A stretch of DNA of 55,484 nucleotides from NCBI GenBank assembly GCA_002325375.1, contig DCRZ01000007.1, forward strand, positions 55,662 to 111,145, written 5' to 3'. Under the pieces are notes generated by a model that was given only the letters and a program-made list of their open reading frames with translations, was not told where the DNA came from and ran no database searches. Source of the stretch: Rhodospirillaceae bacterium UBA1479 (GTDB lineage Bacteria; Pseudomonadota; Alphaproteobacteria; Rhodospirillales; Casp-alpha2). A program made the position numbers and the translations under genes. Positions 17,356-24,770 of this stretch are shown one piece after another (position 1 is the stretch's first letter; each line of letters begins with the position of its first letter).

Positions 17356-18108
17356 ATGAACCACATGACCCAAAACATCGTGACCCAGGAAACAACCGCG
17401 CTTCCGAAATACGTGGTGGTCCGTGATTGGCTGGCGCGGCGGATCAACACCGGCGACTTTCAGCCGGGGGGGCGGCTGCCGTCGGAACATTCCCTGGTCG
17501 CCAGGTTCGGTGTGTCGCGGGTCACCGTGCGCCATGCGCTTGATGCCCTCAAAAAATCGGGCATGGTCGAAAGCCATCAAGGCCAGGGCCATTTCGTGCG
17601 CGGCATCAAGGCCGAACTGGACATGCGCCGACTGCGCGGATTGGGTGAAGCGCTTGGCCCGAACGGTCTGCAGGCCACGGCGCAATTGCTGGAACGGGCC
17701 GAGATCAAGGCCAACAGCCAAGTCCGTCAGGCACTAGCCTTGCCGCCGTCGAGCCTTGTCACCCTGGTTCGCCGTCTTCGCCTCGCCAACGCGGCCCCGA
17801 TCTGTTTCGAGGAACGTTACCTTCTGCCCGAGGTCGGCCGCCTGCTTTCCGACCGCGACCTTGAATCAAGCGACGTCTGCACCCTTCTGGAACAGTCGCG
17901 CGGCGTGGCGATGGCGTTCGGCGACGTCGTCATGGACATGGTCAAGGCCGCGCCTAAGCTGGCCCAGCATCTTGAGATCGAACCAGGCGCCACGGTCGTG
18001 CGCACGGAACAGATCAACGTCGACGTCAACGGCGTCGCCATCGATTTCTGCATCCGCCACGCCGTCGCCGAGGCCTTTCGATACCGTACCCGGATCGGCC
18101 GCTGGTAG
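17356..18108 (+). CDS. GntR-family regulator, HutC/UTRA type
   Basis: The 250-residue protein has an N-terminal winged HTH (~residues 14-80). It reads YVVVRDWLARRINTGDF, LPSEHSLVARFGVSRVTVRHALDAL and GQGHFV. A C-terminal UTRA ligand domain follows (~95-245), with CFEERYLLPE and VVRTEQINVDVNG. HutC-type regulators are usually repressors released by a pathway metabolite. Placed inside the cluster, 40 bp after the HEAT gene, it is the obvious local regulator. Repeats at 18728-18772 and 18806-18834 are candidate operators. Alternative start: the ATG at 17365. Confidence 0.92.
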   Translation: MNHMTQNIVTQETTALPKYVVVRDWLARRINTGDFQPGGRLPSEHSLVARFGVSRVTVRHALDALKKSGMVESHQGQGHFVRGIKAELDMRRLRGLGEALGPNGLQATAQLLERAEIKANSQVRQALALPPSSLVTLVRRLRLANAAPICFEERYLLPEVGRLLSDRDLESSDVCTLLEQSRGVAMAFGDVVMDMVKAAPKLAQHLEIEPGATVVRTEQINVDVNGVAIDFCIRHAVAEAFRYRTRIGRW

Positions 18109-18119
18109 CTCTCGGCACC

Positions 18120-18671
18120 ATGCGCCCTCCCACCTTTCCGCACAGCCACCGACTTGCCGCCGCGATCTTCGCGGCGGCCTTTCTTTTCGGGCATCCGGCA
18201 ATCGCCGACGGTGCCGGTCCTCTGGCGGCGGCGCCGATCCCCATTGCCGCCCCGGCCATCAATCTACCGCGGCTGGACGGAACCCCGTTTTCCCTGACCG
18301 ACCGCAAGGGCAAGTTCACGCTGATCAACTTCTGGGCGCTGTGGTGCGCGCCTTGCCGCACCGAAATGCCGGCGCTGGCCCGGCTGAAAACCCAAATGGC
18401 GGGACGGGAGCTCGAGATTGTCGCCGTGAACCTGGGCGACAAACCGGACGCGGTCGCGCGGTTCCTGAAGCAAGTGGATGTGGGCGAACTGACCATTGCG
18501 ATGGATCGCCAATCCGCCGTCGGTCGTGCATGGCATGTTCAGGCGCTGCCGGCGACGTTCCTGGTCGGCCCCGACGGCACCATTACCCATGCGGCGGTCG
18601 GTGCGCGCGAATGGGCGGCGGAAAAGGTCCTTCGGTGGTTCGAAAAACAGCTTGCGAAGGCCGCCCCCTGA
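18120..18671 (+). CDS. TlpA/ResA-type periplasmic thioredoxin
   Basis: The 183 residues start with a signal peptide or membrane anchor (hydrophobic ~12-29, AAAIFAAAFLFGHPAIA). A thioredoxin fold of the TlpA/ResA kind follows, with active site WCAPC (~residues 75-79) after TLINFWAL and a cis-Pro loop ALPATFLV. These proteins keep periplasmic cysteines reduced for cytochrome c or CuA/copper-site assembly. SCO, PCu(A)C and cytochrome c genes occur downstream in the same gene run, which fits that role. The start lies 11 bp after the GntR stop, and the gene ends before the A/T-rich 18.7-18.9 kb control region. Confidence 0.9.
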   Translation: MRPPTFPHSHRLAAAIFAAAFLFGHPAIADGAGPLAAAPIPIAAPAINLPRLDGTPFSLTDRKGKFTLINFWALWCAPCRTEMPALARLKTQMAGRELEIVAVNLGDKPDAVARFLKQVDVGELTIAMDRQSAVGRAWHVQALPATFLVGPDGTITHAAVGAREWAAEKVLRWFEKQLAKAAP

Positions 18672-18933
18672 GGACTTCCGGCCGATCGGGTTTCGGCAAC
18701 TTGTATCCTCTTGGCAAACATATGAATGATTAAAAAATAACCACAATTATGGCGTCGATTAAAAAATCACCATATTCCATCCAGATCGACTCAAAATCCG
18801 CAAAAATTTGATAATTTATCCTTATATATCAAATAGTTATTTTTATTTTGCATGTGCGAAAACTGGCAAGGTAATTGCACTTATAAAGGCCGTAACGAGA
18901 CAACTTTGATGCAGAGCAAAGGAGAATTCAACA
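18672..18933 (+). promoter_or_regulatory. AT-rich control region with direct and inverted repeats
   Basis: This 262-bp spacer before the binding-protein gene is the most A/T-rich stretch of the cluster. It holds a 16-bp direct repeat with one mismatch, GATTAAAAAAT[A/C]ACCA, at 18728-18743 and 18757-18772 (29-bp period). It also holds an inverted repeat ATTTGATA/TATCAAAT at 18806-18813 and 18827-18834 (centres 21 bp apart). The local GntR or Crp/Fnr protein are the obvious candidate binders. An SD (AAAGGAGAA at 18919-18927) precedes the ATG at 18934. Confidence 0.6.
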
Positions 18934-20298
18934 ATGCTCAGGCACGTAACGCAGGGATTGGCATTAGGGGCCTTATTGGCGGTGACAGCGGCGGCACCAG
19001 CCCAGGCCAAGACCATCAAGGTGGCCATCGGCCACCAAAGCATGTGTACCGACACCTATACGGCGGGCATCGTCGTCAAGGAACTGAAGCTTCTTGAAAA
19101 GCACCTGCCCAAAACCGGCAAGTACAAGGACGTCGACTACGACATCAGCTGGGCCGACTATTCTTCCGGCGGCCCCATCACCAACCAGATGATGGCCAAC
19201 AAGCTGAACATCGGCGTGATGGGCGACTATCCCCTGATCGTCAACGGCGCCAAGTTCCAGGCCACGGACAGCCTGCGCACCTACTATGTCGCGGGCACCG
19301 GCTACAACCTGAAGGGGTCGGGCAACGCCATCGTGGTGCCCGTGAAGTCGGACCTCTACAAGATCGGCGATCTCGAAGGCAAGGAAGTGTCCACGCCCGT
19401 GGGCTCCGCCGCCTGGGGCATGCTGCTGAAGGCGGCCCAGGACAACAACATCAAATTCCAATTGAAGAACCAGAGCCCCGCCGTGGGTGCGGCCAACATC
19501 GCCGCGGGCAAGATCGACGCCCATTCGGACTTCTGTCCCTGGTCGGAAATCATGGAATTCCGCGGCACCGGCCGCAAGATCTACGACGGTTCGGAAGCCG
19601 GCGTGCCTTATCTGCACGGCGTGGTCGTGCGCAAGGATCTGGCCGACGACTATCCGGAAGTGGTGCAGGCCTTCATCAAGGCCGTCTATGACGCCGGCAA
19701 GTGGATCAAGGAAGACCCCATCCGCGCCACCGACCTGATGGAGAAATGGACCGGTGTCGAGAAGGAGGTTCTCTACATCTACTTCTCGAAGGGGGGCCAT
19801 CTGTCCCTCGATCCGACCATCAAGCCCGCCTGGACCGAAGCGCTCAAGTTCGATCACACGGTTCTGGTCAAGGAAAAGGCGATCCCGCCGCTCGATTTCG
19901 GTGACTGGATCACCGAAAAGTACATCCGAGCTGCCTACAAGGACATGGGCGTGGATTACGACAAGGATAAGGCCGCGGTGGTCAATCCGGTCGAAGCGAA
20001 CGCCGGTCTGCCCAACGAGATCTGGCACGCCCGCGACGGGATCAAGGCATACGCGACCCTGCCCGAATTCCTGGGCGCCATCGCCAAGTTCCGCGCCACG
20101 GGTGCGAAGATCAACTCCACCTACGTCTACGACAAGGAAACGGGACTGAAGCTGTTCGGCAAGACCGCCTTCTGGGTCGTCACGCCGAAGGGTGAATTCG
20201 CGACCTTCCTGCGCCGCGGCGAGGCCGAAAAGTACGCCGGCACCATCGACGGCAAGGTCATCACCTTCGAAGACGCGATCGGCATGAAATCCAGCTGA
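18934..20298 (+). CDS. ABC importer substrate-binding protein (NrtA/SsuA-like) with NosL-like C-terminal extension
   Basis: The 454 residues begin with a Sec signal peptide (1-25, cleavage near AQAKT). The NMT1-type binding domain spans ~26-340 (IKVAIGHQSMCTDTYTAGIV, NKLNIGVMGDYPLIVNG, GKEVSTPVGSAAWGMLL, HSDFCPWSEIMEF). The family is normally ~320-350 residues. The last ~60 (393-454: STYVYDKETG, TAFWVVTPKGEFATFLRRG, GKVITFEDAI) resemble the C-terminal half of the NosL copper-chaperone domain, although no Cys or Met ligands are apparent there. It heads the transport genes and is followed by a strong terminator, so it should be made in excess of the permease. The solute is unknown. Confidence 0.85.
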   Translation: MLRHVTQGLALGALLAVTAAAPAQAKTIKVAIGHQSMCTDTYTAGIVVKELKLLEKHLPKTGKYKDVDYDISWADYSSGGPITNQMMANKLNIGVMGDYPLIVNGAKFQATDSLRTYYVAGTGYNLKGSGNAIVVPVKSDLYKIGDLEGKEVSTPVGSAAWGMLLKAAQDNNIKFQLKNQSPAVGAANIAAGKIDAHSDFCPWSEIMEFRGTGRKIYDGSEAGVPYLHGVVVRKDLADDYPEVVQAFIKAVYDAGKWIKEDPIRATDLMEKWTGVEKEVLYIYFSKGGHLSLDPTIKPAWTEALKFDHTVLVKEKAIPPLDFGDWITEKYIRAAYKDMGVDYDKDKAAVVNPVEANAGLPNEIWHARDGIKAYATLPEFLGAIAKFRATGAKINSTYVYDKETGLKLFGKTAFWVVTPKGEFATFLRRGEAEKYAGTIDGKVITFEDAIGMKSS

Positions 20299-20311
20299 TC
20301 ACACGCCTGAC

Positions 20312-20349
20312 CGGCGGGACGGGGCCCGAGCCTTCGTCCCGCCGTTTTT
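20312..20349 (+). terminator. Rho-independent terminator/attenuator between binding-protein and permease genes
   Basis: A perfect 10-bp stem CGGCGGGACG/CGTCCCGCCG (20312-20321, 20335-20344) with a 13-base loop is followed at once by TTTTT (20345-20349). It sits 13 bases after the binding-protein stop. Partial read-through would give less permease than binding protein, a common design in binding-protein-dependent systems. Confidence 0.85.
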
Positions 20350-20392
20350 CCCGGCCCCTGGTCGGACCCCCGACAAACGTCCGAAGACAGCG

Positions 20393-21361
20393 ATGAGCAT
20401 CCAGCAAGACGACGACCAAAACCACGGAGATACCGGTGCGATGAACGCTCCCATTCCAGAACCGCAAGCTGACGCCCAGGCCGGCGCAGACGCCGCCGTT
20501 GCCACCCGCGACGCCGAAGCCCGTCAGCCCGTCACGCCCAAGGAAGCCGTCGGCGTCCTGGTAGCCGCCGTGCTGAAACCCAAAGCCTTGGTGCCCTTTG
20601 CCAGATCCTGGTCGATCCGGCTGGCGGCGCTGGCCCTGGGCGTTCTGGTCTGGCATGTCGCGACGGAAATAAAATTCAATTATTTCATTAACTTCGAGAA
20701 CGTTCCCTCGCCGCTCAAAGTCTGGACCGCCTTCGTCGCGCATGTCCATTCCACTGAATTCTACATCCACATCGCGGTGTCGATGCAGCGCATCGTCATC
20801 GGTTACATGAGCGCCGTCGGGCTCGGCATTCTGCTGGGCCTCATGATCGGCCGCTCGCGCCTGGCCCGCGACGTGATCTCCCCCTATATCGAAATTCTGC
20901 GCCCGATCCCGGCGGTGGCCTGGATTCCGCTGGCCATCCTGATGTGGCCGACCGAGGAAAGCTCGATCATCTACATCACCTTCCTGGGCGCCCTGTTCCC
21001 CATCATCCTGAACACCGCCCATGGGGCCGAGCTGACACCCGACGTGCTGATCCGCGCGGCCAAGTCCCTTGGCGCCAACCGCCGGGAAATCTTCTGGCAT
21101 GTGGTCATTCCCGCGGCCCTGCCCTCGATCACTGCCGGCCTTGCCATCGGCATGGGGGTTTCCTGGTTCTCGCTGCTGGCCGGGGAAATCATCTCGGGCC
21201 AGTACGGCATCGGCTACTTCACCTGGAATGCCTACTCGCTGATCAACTATCCGGACATCGTCGTCGGCATGCTGATGATCGGCGGCCTGGGAACGCTCTC
21301 GACCTATGCCGTGCGGCTGGCGACCCGGCCGTTGCTCGGCTGGCAGCGGCGGTCACGATGA
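20393..21361 (+). CDS. ABC importer permease (BPD_transp_1)
   Basis: This is the inner-membrane subunit, 322 residues, with about six hydrophobic segments beginning near residue 75 (RLAALALGVLVWHVATEI). The EAA loop is LIRAAKSLGANRREIFWHVVIPAALP (in two parts, ~residues 218-243). It carries a ~65-residue acidic, Ala/Gln-rich N-terminal extension before the first TM, longer than usual. An internal ATG at 20441 (MNAPIPEP) could be the true start. Its last codons overlap the next gene (ATGA at 21358-21361). Confidence 0.9.
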   Translation: MSIQQDDDQNHGDTGAMNAPIPEPQADAQAGADAAVATRDAEARQPVTPKEAVGVLVAAVLKPKALVPFARSWSIRLAALALGVLVWHVATEIKFNYFINFENVPSPLKVWTAFVAHVHSTEFYIHIAVSMQRIVIGYMSAVGLGILLGLMIGRSRLARDVISPYIEILRPIPAVAWIPLAILMWPTEESSIIYITFLGALFPIILNTAHGAELTPDVLIRAAKSLGANRREIFWHVVIPAALPSITAGLAIGMGVSWFSLLAGEIISGQYGIGYFTWNAYSLINYPDIVVGMLMIGGLGTLSTYAVRLATRPLLGWQRRSR

Positions 21362-22056
21362 CGGCCGCCGGCCGGGCACGACGTATCAAGGACGCGGTCG
21401 CCGCGCGTCCGCGTCTGTGGCTGGCCGTGACGATGGGCTTTCCCATCGTCTACTACCTTGTCATGTTCATTGCCCTGGTCGCCCGGTTTCAGGCCTGGCC
21501 CAATTATGCCGTCACCTATGACTGGCTGGGAAACGTCGCCGAGATCATCCGCGCCACCCCATCGCTTTCCGACATCGGCGCGATCATCGCCCAGGAATGG
21601 CTGTTCGAGGTCGGGCGCATGAATTACGACTTCGGCAACGGCATTTCCGAATGGAGCCTGAACATCAACCCGGCCAAGGTTCTGGTCGTCTGTCTGCTGG
21701 GCGGCTTGGTCGCCACCCTCATCACGCTGATGGCCGCGCGACGCGCTGCCTGTTCGGCCGGCCGGTGGACCGGCGCCAGCGCCGCCGGTGGTCTGGGCGC
21801 GGCCCTGGTCGCCATGACCAACGTCACCCTGGCCTGGGTCGTCTGCTGCGCCACGCCCAGTTGGGTCGTCGGGCTGGCGATCCTGGGGTTGGGCGTGTCG
21901 TCCTCGTTGTGGCTGGAACAGTTCGGCTGGTGGATCGAATACGCCGGTTTCTTGCTGTTGCTGGCCTCTCTTTACGTTCTTTCCGGCGACGCCAAGGCCG
22001 CTGCGCACACAAATGAAACCCCTTACCCAAAATCAGCCATGGGAGCCCCCCAATGA
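21358..22056 (+). CDS. Unrecognised 5-TM inner-membrane protein within ABC operon
   Basis: The 232-residue protein is not one I recognise. Five hydrophobic segments are visible: ~20-42 (WLAVTMGFPIVYYLVMFIAL), ~105-125 (VLVVCLLGGLVATLITLMAA), ~138-160, ~162-182 and ~188-206 (GFLLLLASLYVLS). A periplasmic loop of ~60 residues lies between the first two. It overlaps both the permease gene upstream and the ATPase gene downstream by 4 bp, so it is made stoichiometrically with the transporter. It lacks an EAA loop, so it is not an ordinary second permease. It may be an accessory transporter subunit. The same frame stays open further 5', but that part only overlaps the permease. Confidence 0.82.
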   Translation: MTAAGRARRIKDAVAARPRLWLAVTMGFPIVYYLVMFIALVARFQAWPNYAVTYDWLGNVAEIIRATPSLSDIGAIIAQEWLFEVGRMNYDFGNGISEWSLNINPAKVLVVCLLGGLVATLITLMAARRAACSAGRWTGASAAGGLGAALVAMTNVTLAWVVCCATPSWVVGLAILGLGVSSSLWLEQFGWWIEYAGFLLLLASLYVLSGDAKAAAHTNETPYPKSAMGAPQ

Positions 22057-22910
22057 TCGCCAATATCATCAGCCTGACCCGCGACAGGGATACGGAAGCC
22101 GACGCCCGTCGATCCAGTGAAGGCAAAGGCCACGTCACCATTGATGACGTGGCGGTGGTGTTCGGATCCGGCGCCGATGCCCATACAGCCGTGGAACGCA
22201 CGACCCTGGACGTACAACCGGGCGAATTCCTCTGTATCCTGGGCCCTTCGGGCTGCGGCAAGTCGACCTTGCTGAATTCCGTCGCGGGCTTCGTTCAGCC
22301 GACGGCCGGCGCGGTCAAGGTCGACGGCAAGGCCGTGACCCAGCCCGGCCCCGACCGCGGCATGGTGTTTCAGCAGTATTCCCTGATGCCGTGGAAGACC
22401 GTGCGCGACAACGTCGCCTTCGGCCCGCTGCTCGCCGGGCACACTCGATCCGAGGCCCAGTCCATCGCCTATACCTTCCTCAACATGGTCGGGCTGTCGC
22501 GCTTCGCCAAGCATTACCCGTCGGAACTGTCGGGCGGCATGCAGCAGCGCGTGGGCATCGCCCGCGCCCTCGCCAACTATCCCTCGGTCCTGCTGATGGA
22601 CGAGCCGTTCGGCGCCCTCGACGCACAGACCCGGCTGATGATGCAGGAAAACCTGCTGCGCATCTGGGAAGACTTCGGCACCACGGTCATGTTCGTGACC
22701 CACGACGTGGACGAGGCCGTGTTCCTGGCAGACCGGGTGGTCGTCATGAGCGCGGCCCCCGGGCGCATCATCGATGATTTCAAGGTCGACATCGCACGCC
22801 CGCGCACGCCGGAAATCTATACCGATGAAACCTTTGTCGCGCTGAAACGCCGCTGCATGGAACGCATCCGTAGCGAAAGCCTGCGCGCCTTCGACCAGCA
22901 GAACCACTGA
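22053..22910 (+). CDS. ABC importer ATPase (SsuB/NrtD type)
   Basis: This is the nucleotide-binding subunit (285 residues). It has Walker A GPSGCGKST (~residues 66-74), Q-loop FQQYSLMPW, signature LSGGMQQR, Walker B VLLMDEPFGALD and the H-loop FVTHD. It belongs to the nitrate/sulfonate/taurine group and energises the permease encoded at 20393. It has a ~28-residue N-terminal extension with charged residues. The ATGA overlap with the 5-TM gene supports a complex of the three. The SCO gene follows after 23 bp with its own SD. Confidence 0.94.
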   Translation: MIANIISLTRDRDTEADARRSSEGKGHVTIDDVAVVFGSGADAHTAVERTTLDVQPGEFLCILGPSGCGKSTLLNSVAGFVQPTAGAVKVDGKAVTQPGPDRGMVFQQYSLMPWKTVRDNVAFGPLLAGHTRSEAQSIAYTFLNMVGLSRFAKHYPSELSGGMQQRVGIARALANYPSVLLMDEPFGALDAQTRLMMQENLLRIWEDFGTTVMFVTHDVDEAVFLADRVVVMSAAPGRIIDDFKVDIARPRTPEIYTDETFVALKRRCMERIRSESLRAFDQQNH

Positions 22911-22933
22911 TCCGGAGCAAGGAGCCCTTACCC

Positions 22934-23551
22934 ATGGTCCGCCGCCGCGTCCTTTCACTCGCTGCGTTCGTCCTCGCCTTCGGCCTCGGCGCCTCCGTGG
23001 GGTGGGCGGAAATCCGTGTGGTCGAACCGGACAAGCCCGAAACGCTGCCGGCTTTCGCCCTGTCCGATCACAAGGGCCAGCCGTTCACGGCCGAGCGCTA
23101 CAAAGGTCATTGGTCGCTGACCACCATCGGCTTCACGTCCTGCCCGGATGTCTGTCCCTTCGTGCTGTCCAATATCGTCGAGGTCATCAGCCAGATGACG
23201 CTCCGCGTGCACCCGGACAAGCTGCCCCAGGTCGTGTTCGTCGGCGTCGATCCCGGGCGCGACGCGCCGGTGATGGCCGACTACGTGGCCCATTTCGACC
23301 CCAAATTCATCGGCGTTACCGGCCCCCATGAAGAACTGGCGAAGCTGGTCACAGGCATCGACGGGTTCTATCGCATCGGCAAGGCCAAGAAAGACGGCGA
23401 TTACGAGGTTCAGCACAGCGCCAGCGTCATCGTCACCGGCCCGGATGGGCAGGTTCACGCCAAGCTGTCGCCGCCGCTCGACCCCGGTAAGGTCGCCGAA
23501 TATCTGGCCCGCAAGCAGATCGCCTATGCCCGTGCGCAAAGGAGCAATTGA
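22934..23551 (+). CDS. SCO1/SenC-family copper chaperone
   Basis: The 205-residue protein has an N-terminal signal/anchor (~residues 5-25) and a thioredoxin-like SCO domain. The copper ligands are visible: CPDVC (C-x3-C, after GFTS, ~residues 72-76) and the distal His in VQHSAS (~159). The family delivers copper to CuA sites or acts as a thiol reductase in oxidase assembly. No cytochrome oxidase gene is in the window, so the client here is unknown. The next gene (PCu(A)C) starts directly after the stop, in the classical SCO-PCu(A)C pairing. Confidence 0.93.
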   Translation: MVRRRVLSLAAFVLAFGLGASVGWAEIRVVEPDKPETLPAFALSDHKGQPFTAERYKGHWSLTTIGFTSCPDVCPFVLSNIVEVISQMTLRVHPDKLPQVVFVGVDPGRDAPVMADYVAHFDPKFIGVTGPHEELAKLVTGIDGFYRIGKAKKDGDYEVQHSASVIVTGPDGQVHAKLSPPLDPGKVAEYLARKQIAYARAQRSN

Positions 23552-24109
23552 ATGACATCGAACCTGTATAAAACCTGCCTCGGTTGCTTGACCGGCACGG
23601 CCATGATCCTTTCCGCCCAGACGGTACAGGCCTGCGAAGCCCATGCCTTCCTGACGACCCAGACGGCGGAAGCCAAGACCGCATCCCATCAGGGGCCCGT
23701 CATGGCCATGGACGCCTGGGTGCCCGTCGCCCCGCCGGGGGTAAAGGCCCATGCCGCCTATCTGGTGCTGATGAACCACGGCGCGGATCTCCGCGCGGTG
23801 ACGGCGGTGCACAGTCCCCAGTACGCCTCGGCGGCGATCCATGCCAGCCAGGTCAAGGACGGCGTCAACGTCATGCAACATCTGGCCCAGGTCGATTTGC
23901 CGGCGGGATCATCCGTGGCCTTCAAGCCCCACGGCCTGCACATCATGCTGATGGGACCCAAGAAGCCCATGGCCCAGGGCGACACGGTCGACCTTGCCCT
24001 GACCCTGGACGACGGCACGACCGTCGCGGTCAAGGCCGAGGTCCGCAAGCGGGGAGCCGCCGCCCCCATGAACCACGGCCATATGGGCCACGATCACAAA
24101 GGGTCGTGA
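23552..24109 (+). CDS. PCu(A)C-family periplasmic copper chaperone
   Basis: The 185-residue exported protein has a signal peptide over ~1-27. The DUF461/PCu(A)C domain includes DAWVPVAPPGVKAHAAYLVL, then IHASQ, NVMQHL and the H-x-M type site in PHGLHIMLM. These His/Met residues bind Cu(I) for transfer to SCO or CuA. A short C-terminal His/Met-rich tail (MNHGHMGHDH) adds potential copper ligands. The start follows the SCO stop with no gap and an SD (AAAGGAG) inside the SCO gene, so the two are translated together. Confidence 0.9.
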   Translation: MTSNLYKTCLGCLTGTAMILSAQTVQACEAHAFLTTQTAEAKTASHQGPVMAMDAWVPVAPPGVKAHAAYLVLMNHGADLRAVTAVHSPQYASAAIHASQVKDGVNVMQHLAQVDLPAGSSVAFKPHGLHIMLMGPKKPMAQGDTVDLALTLDDGTTVAVKAEVRKRGAAAPMNHGHMGHDHKGS

Positions 24110-24131
24110 CCGGCAGATTGGGGCATCTCGC

Positions 24132-24758
24132 GTGATCCGCGTTTTCTCTCTTGGCCTTATTACCGGTTTTTCCGTGATGTTCTGCGCCGCCTCCGCGCGG
24201 GCCGGGATGATTGACGAAAGCGGCCTGAAGCCGTGGGAGAATTGCGCGCTCTGCCATTCCCTCGACGGCGTGTCGCGCATGGCCAAGTTTCCCAAGCTTG
24301 CGGGACAGGTGCCGGCCTATATCGAAAAGCAGATCCGGGATTTTCGGACCGCCAGGCGGACCAACGACGGTGAACAGATGCAGGGCATGGCCGGCCTGAT
24401 CGCGGACAAGGACATTCCCCTGGTCGCCAAATATTTCGGCGCCCTGCCCCCGCCGCCGCCCGCCGACCCGCCGCCGGACGGCGAGCGCACGGCCGGTCAG
24501 GCCCTCTATCACACGGGCGACCCGACCCGCGGTCTGCCCGCCTGTGCGTCCTGCCACGGCAAGGACATGGTGGCGCAATCGGGCGCCCCCAGGCTTGAGG
24601 CGCAACACGCCGACTATGTGATAAAACAACTGACGGATTTCCGCGCGGGCGCCCGCACGAACGATCCCGGCGGCGTCATGGCCGGGGTCGCGGCGAAATT
24701 GAGCGATTCGGACATCCGGGCCGTCGGCGGCTATCTCGCCGCCGTGCCGAGAAACTAG
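24132..24758 (+). CDS. Diheme cytochrome c, c4/c553 type
   Basis: The 208-residue exported protein starts with GTG at 24132 and has a signal peptide (1-24, cleavage near ARAG). Two c-type haem sites are visible, CALCH (~38-42) and CASCH (~138-142). Each lies in a half-domain with the same FPKLAGQ / APRLEAQ and YIEKQIRDFR / YVIKQLTDFR pattern, so it is a duplicated cytochrome like c4. A Pro-rich linker (PPPPPADPPPDGE) joins the halves. It would shuttle electrons in the periplasm to an oxidase or from a dehydrogenase. It follows PCu(A)C by 22 bp. Confidence 0.92.
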   Translation: MIRVFSLGLITGFSVMFCAASARAGMIDESGLKPWENCALCHSLDGVSRMAKFPKLAGQVPAYIEKQIRDFRTARRTNDGEQMQGMAGLIADKDIPLVAKYFGALPPPPPADPPPDGERTAGQALYHTGDPTRGLPACASCHGKDMVAQSGAPRLEAQHADYVIKQLTDFRAGARTNDPGGVMAGVAAKLSDSDIRAVGGYLAAVPRN

Positions 24759-24770
24759 GACAGGGGTGTG

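Noticed and set aside
18728..18772. Possible CRISPR or iteron array from the GATTAAAAAAT repeats
   Set aside because: Only two copies occur, 29 bp apart, with no further units, no cas or rep gene; a regulatory repeat is more likely.
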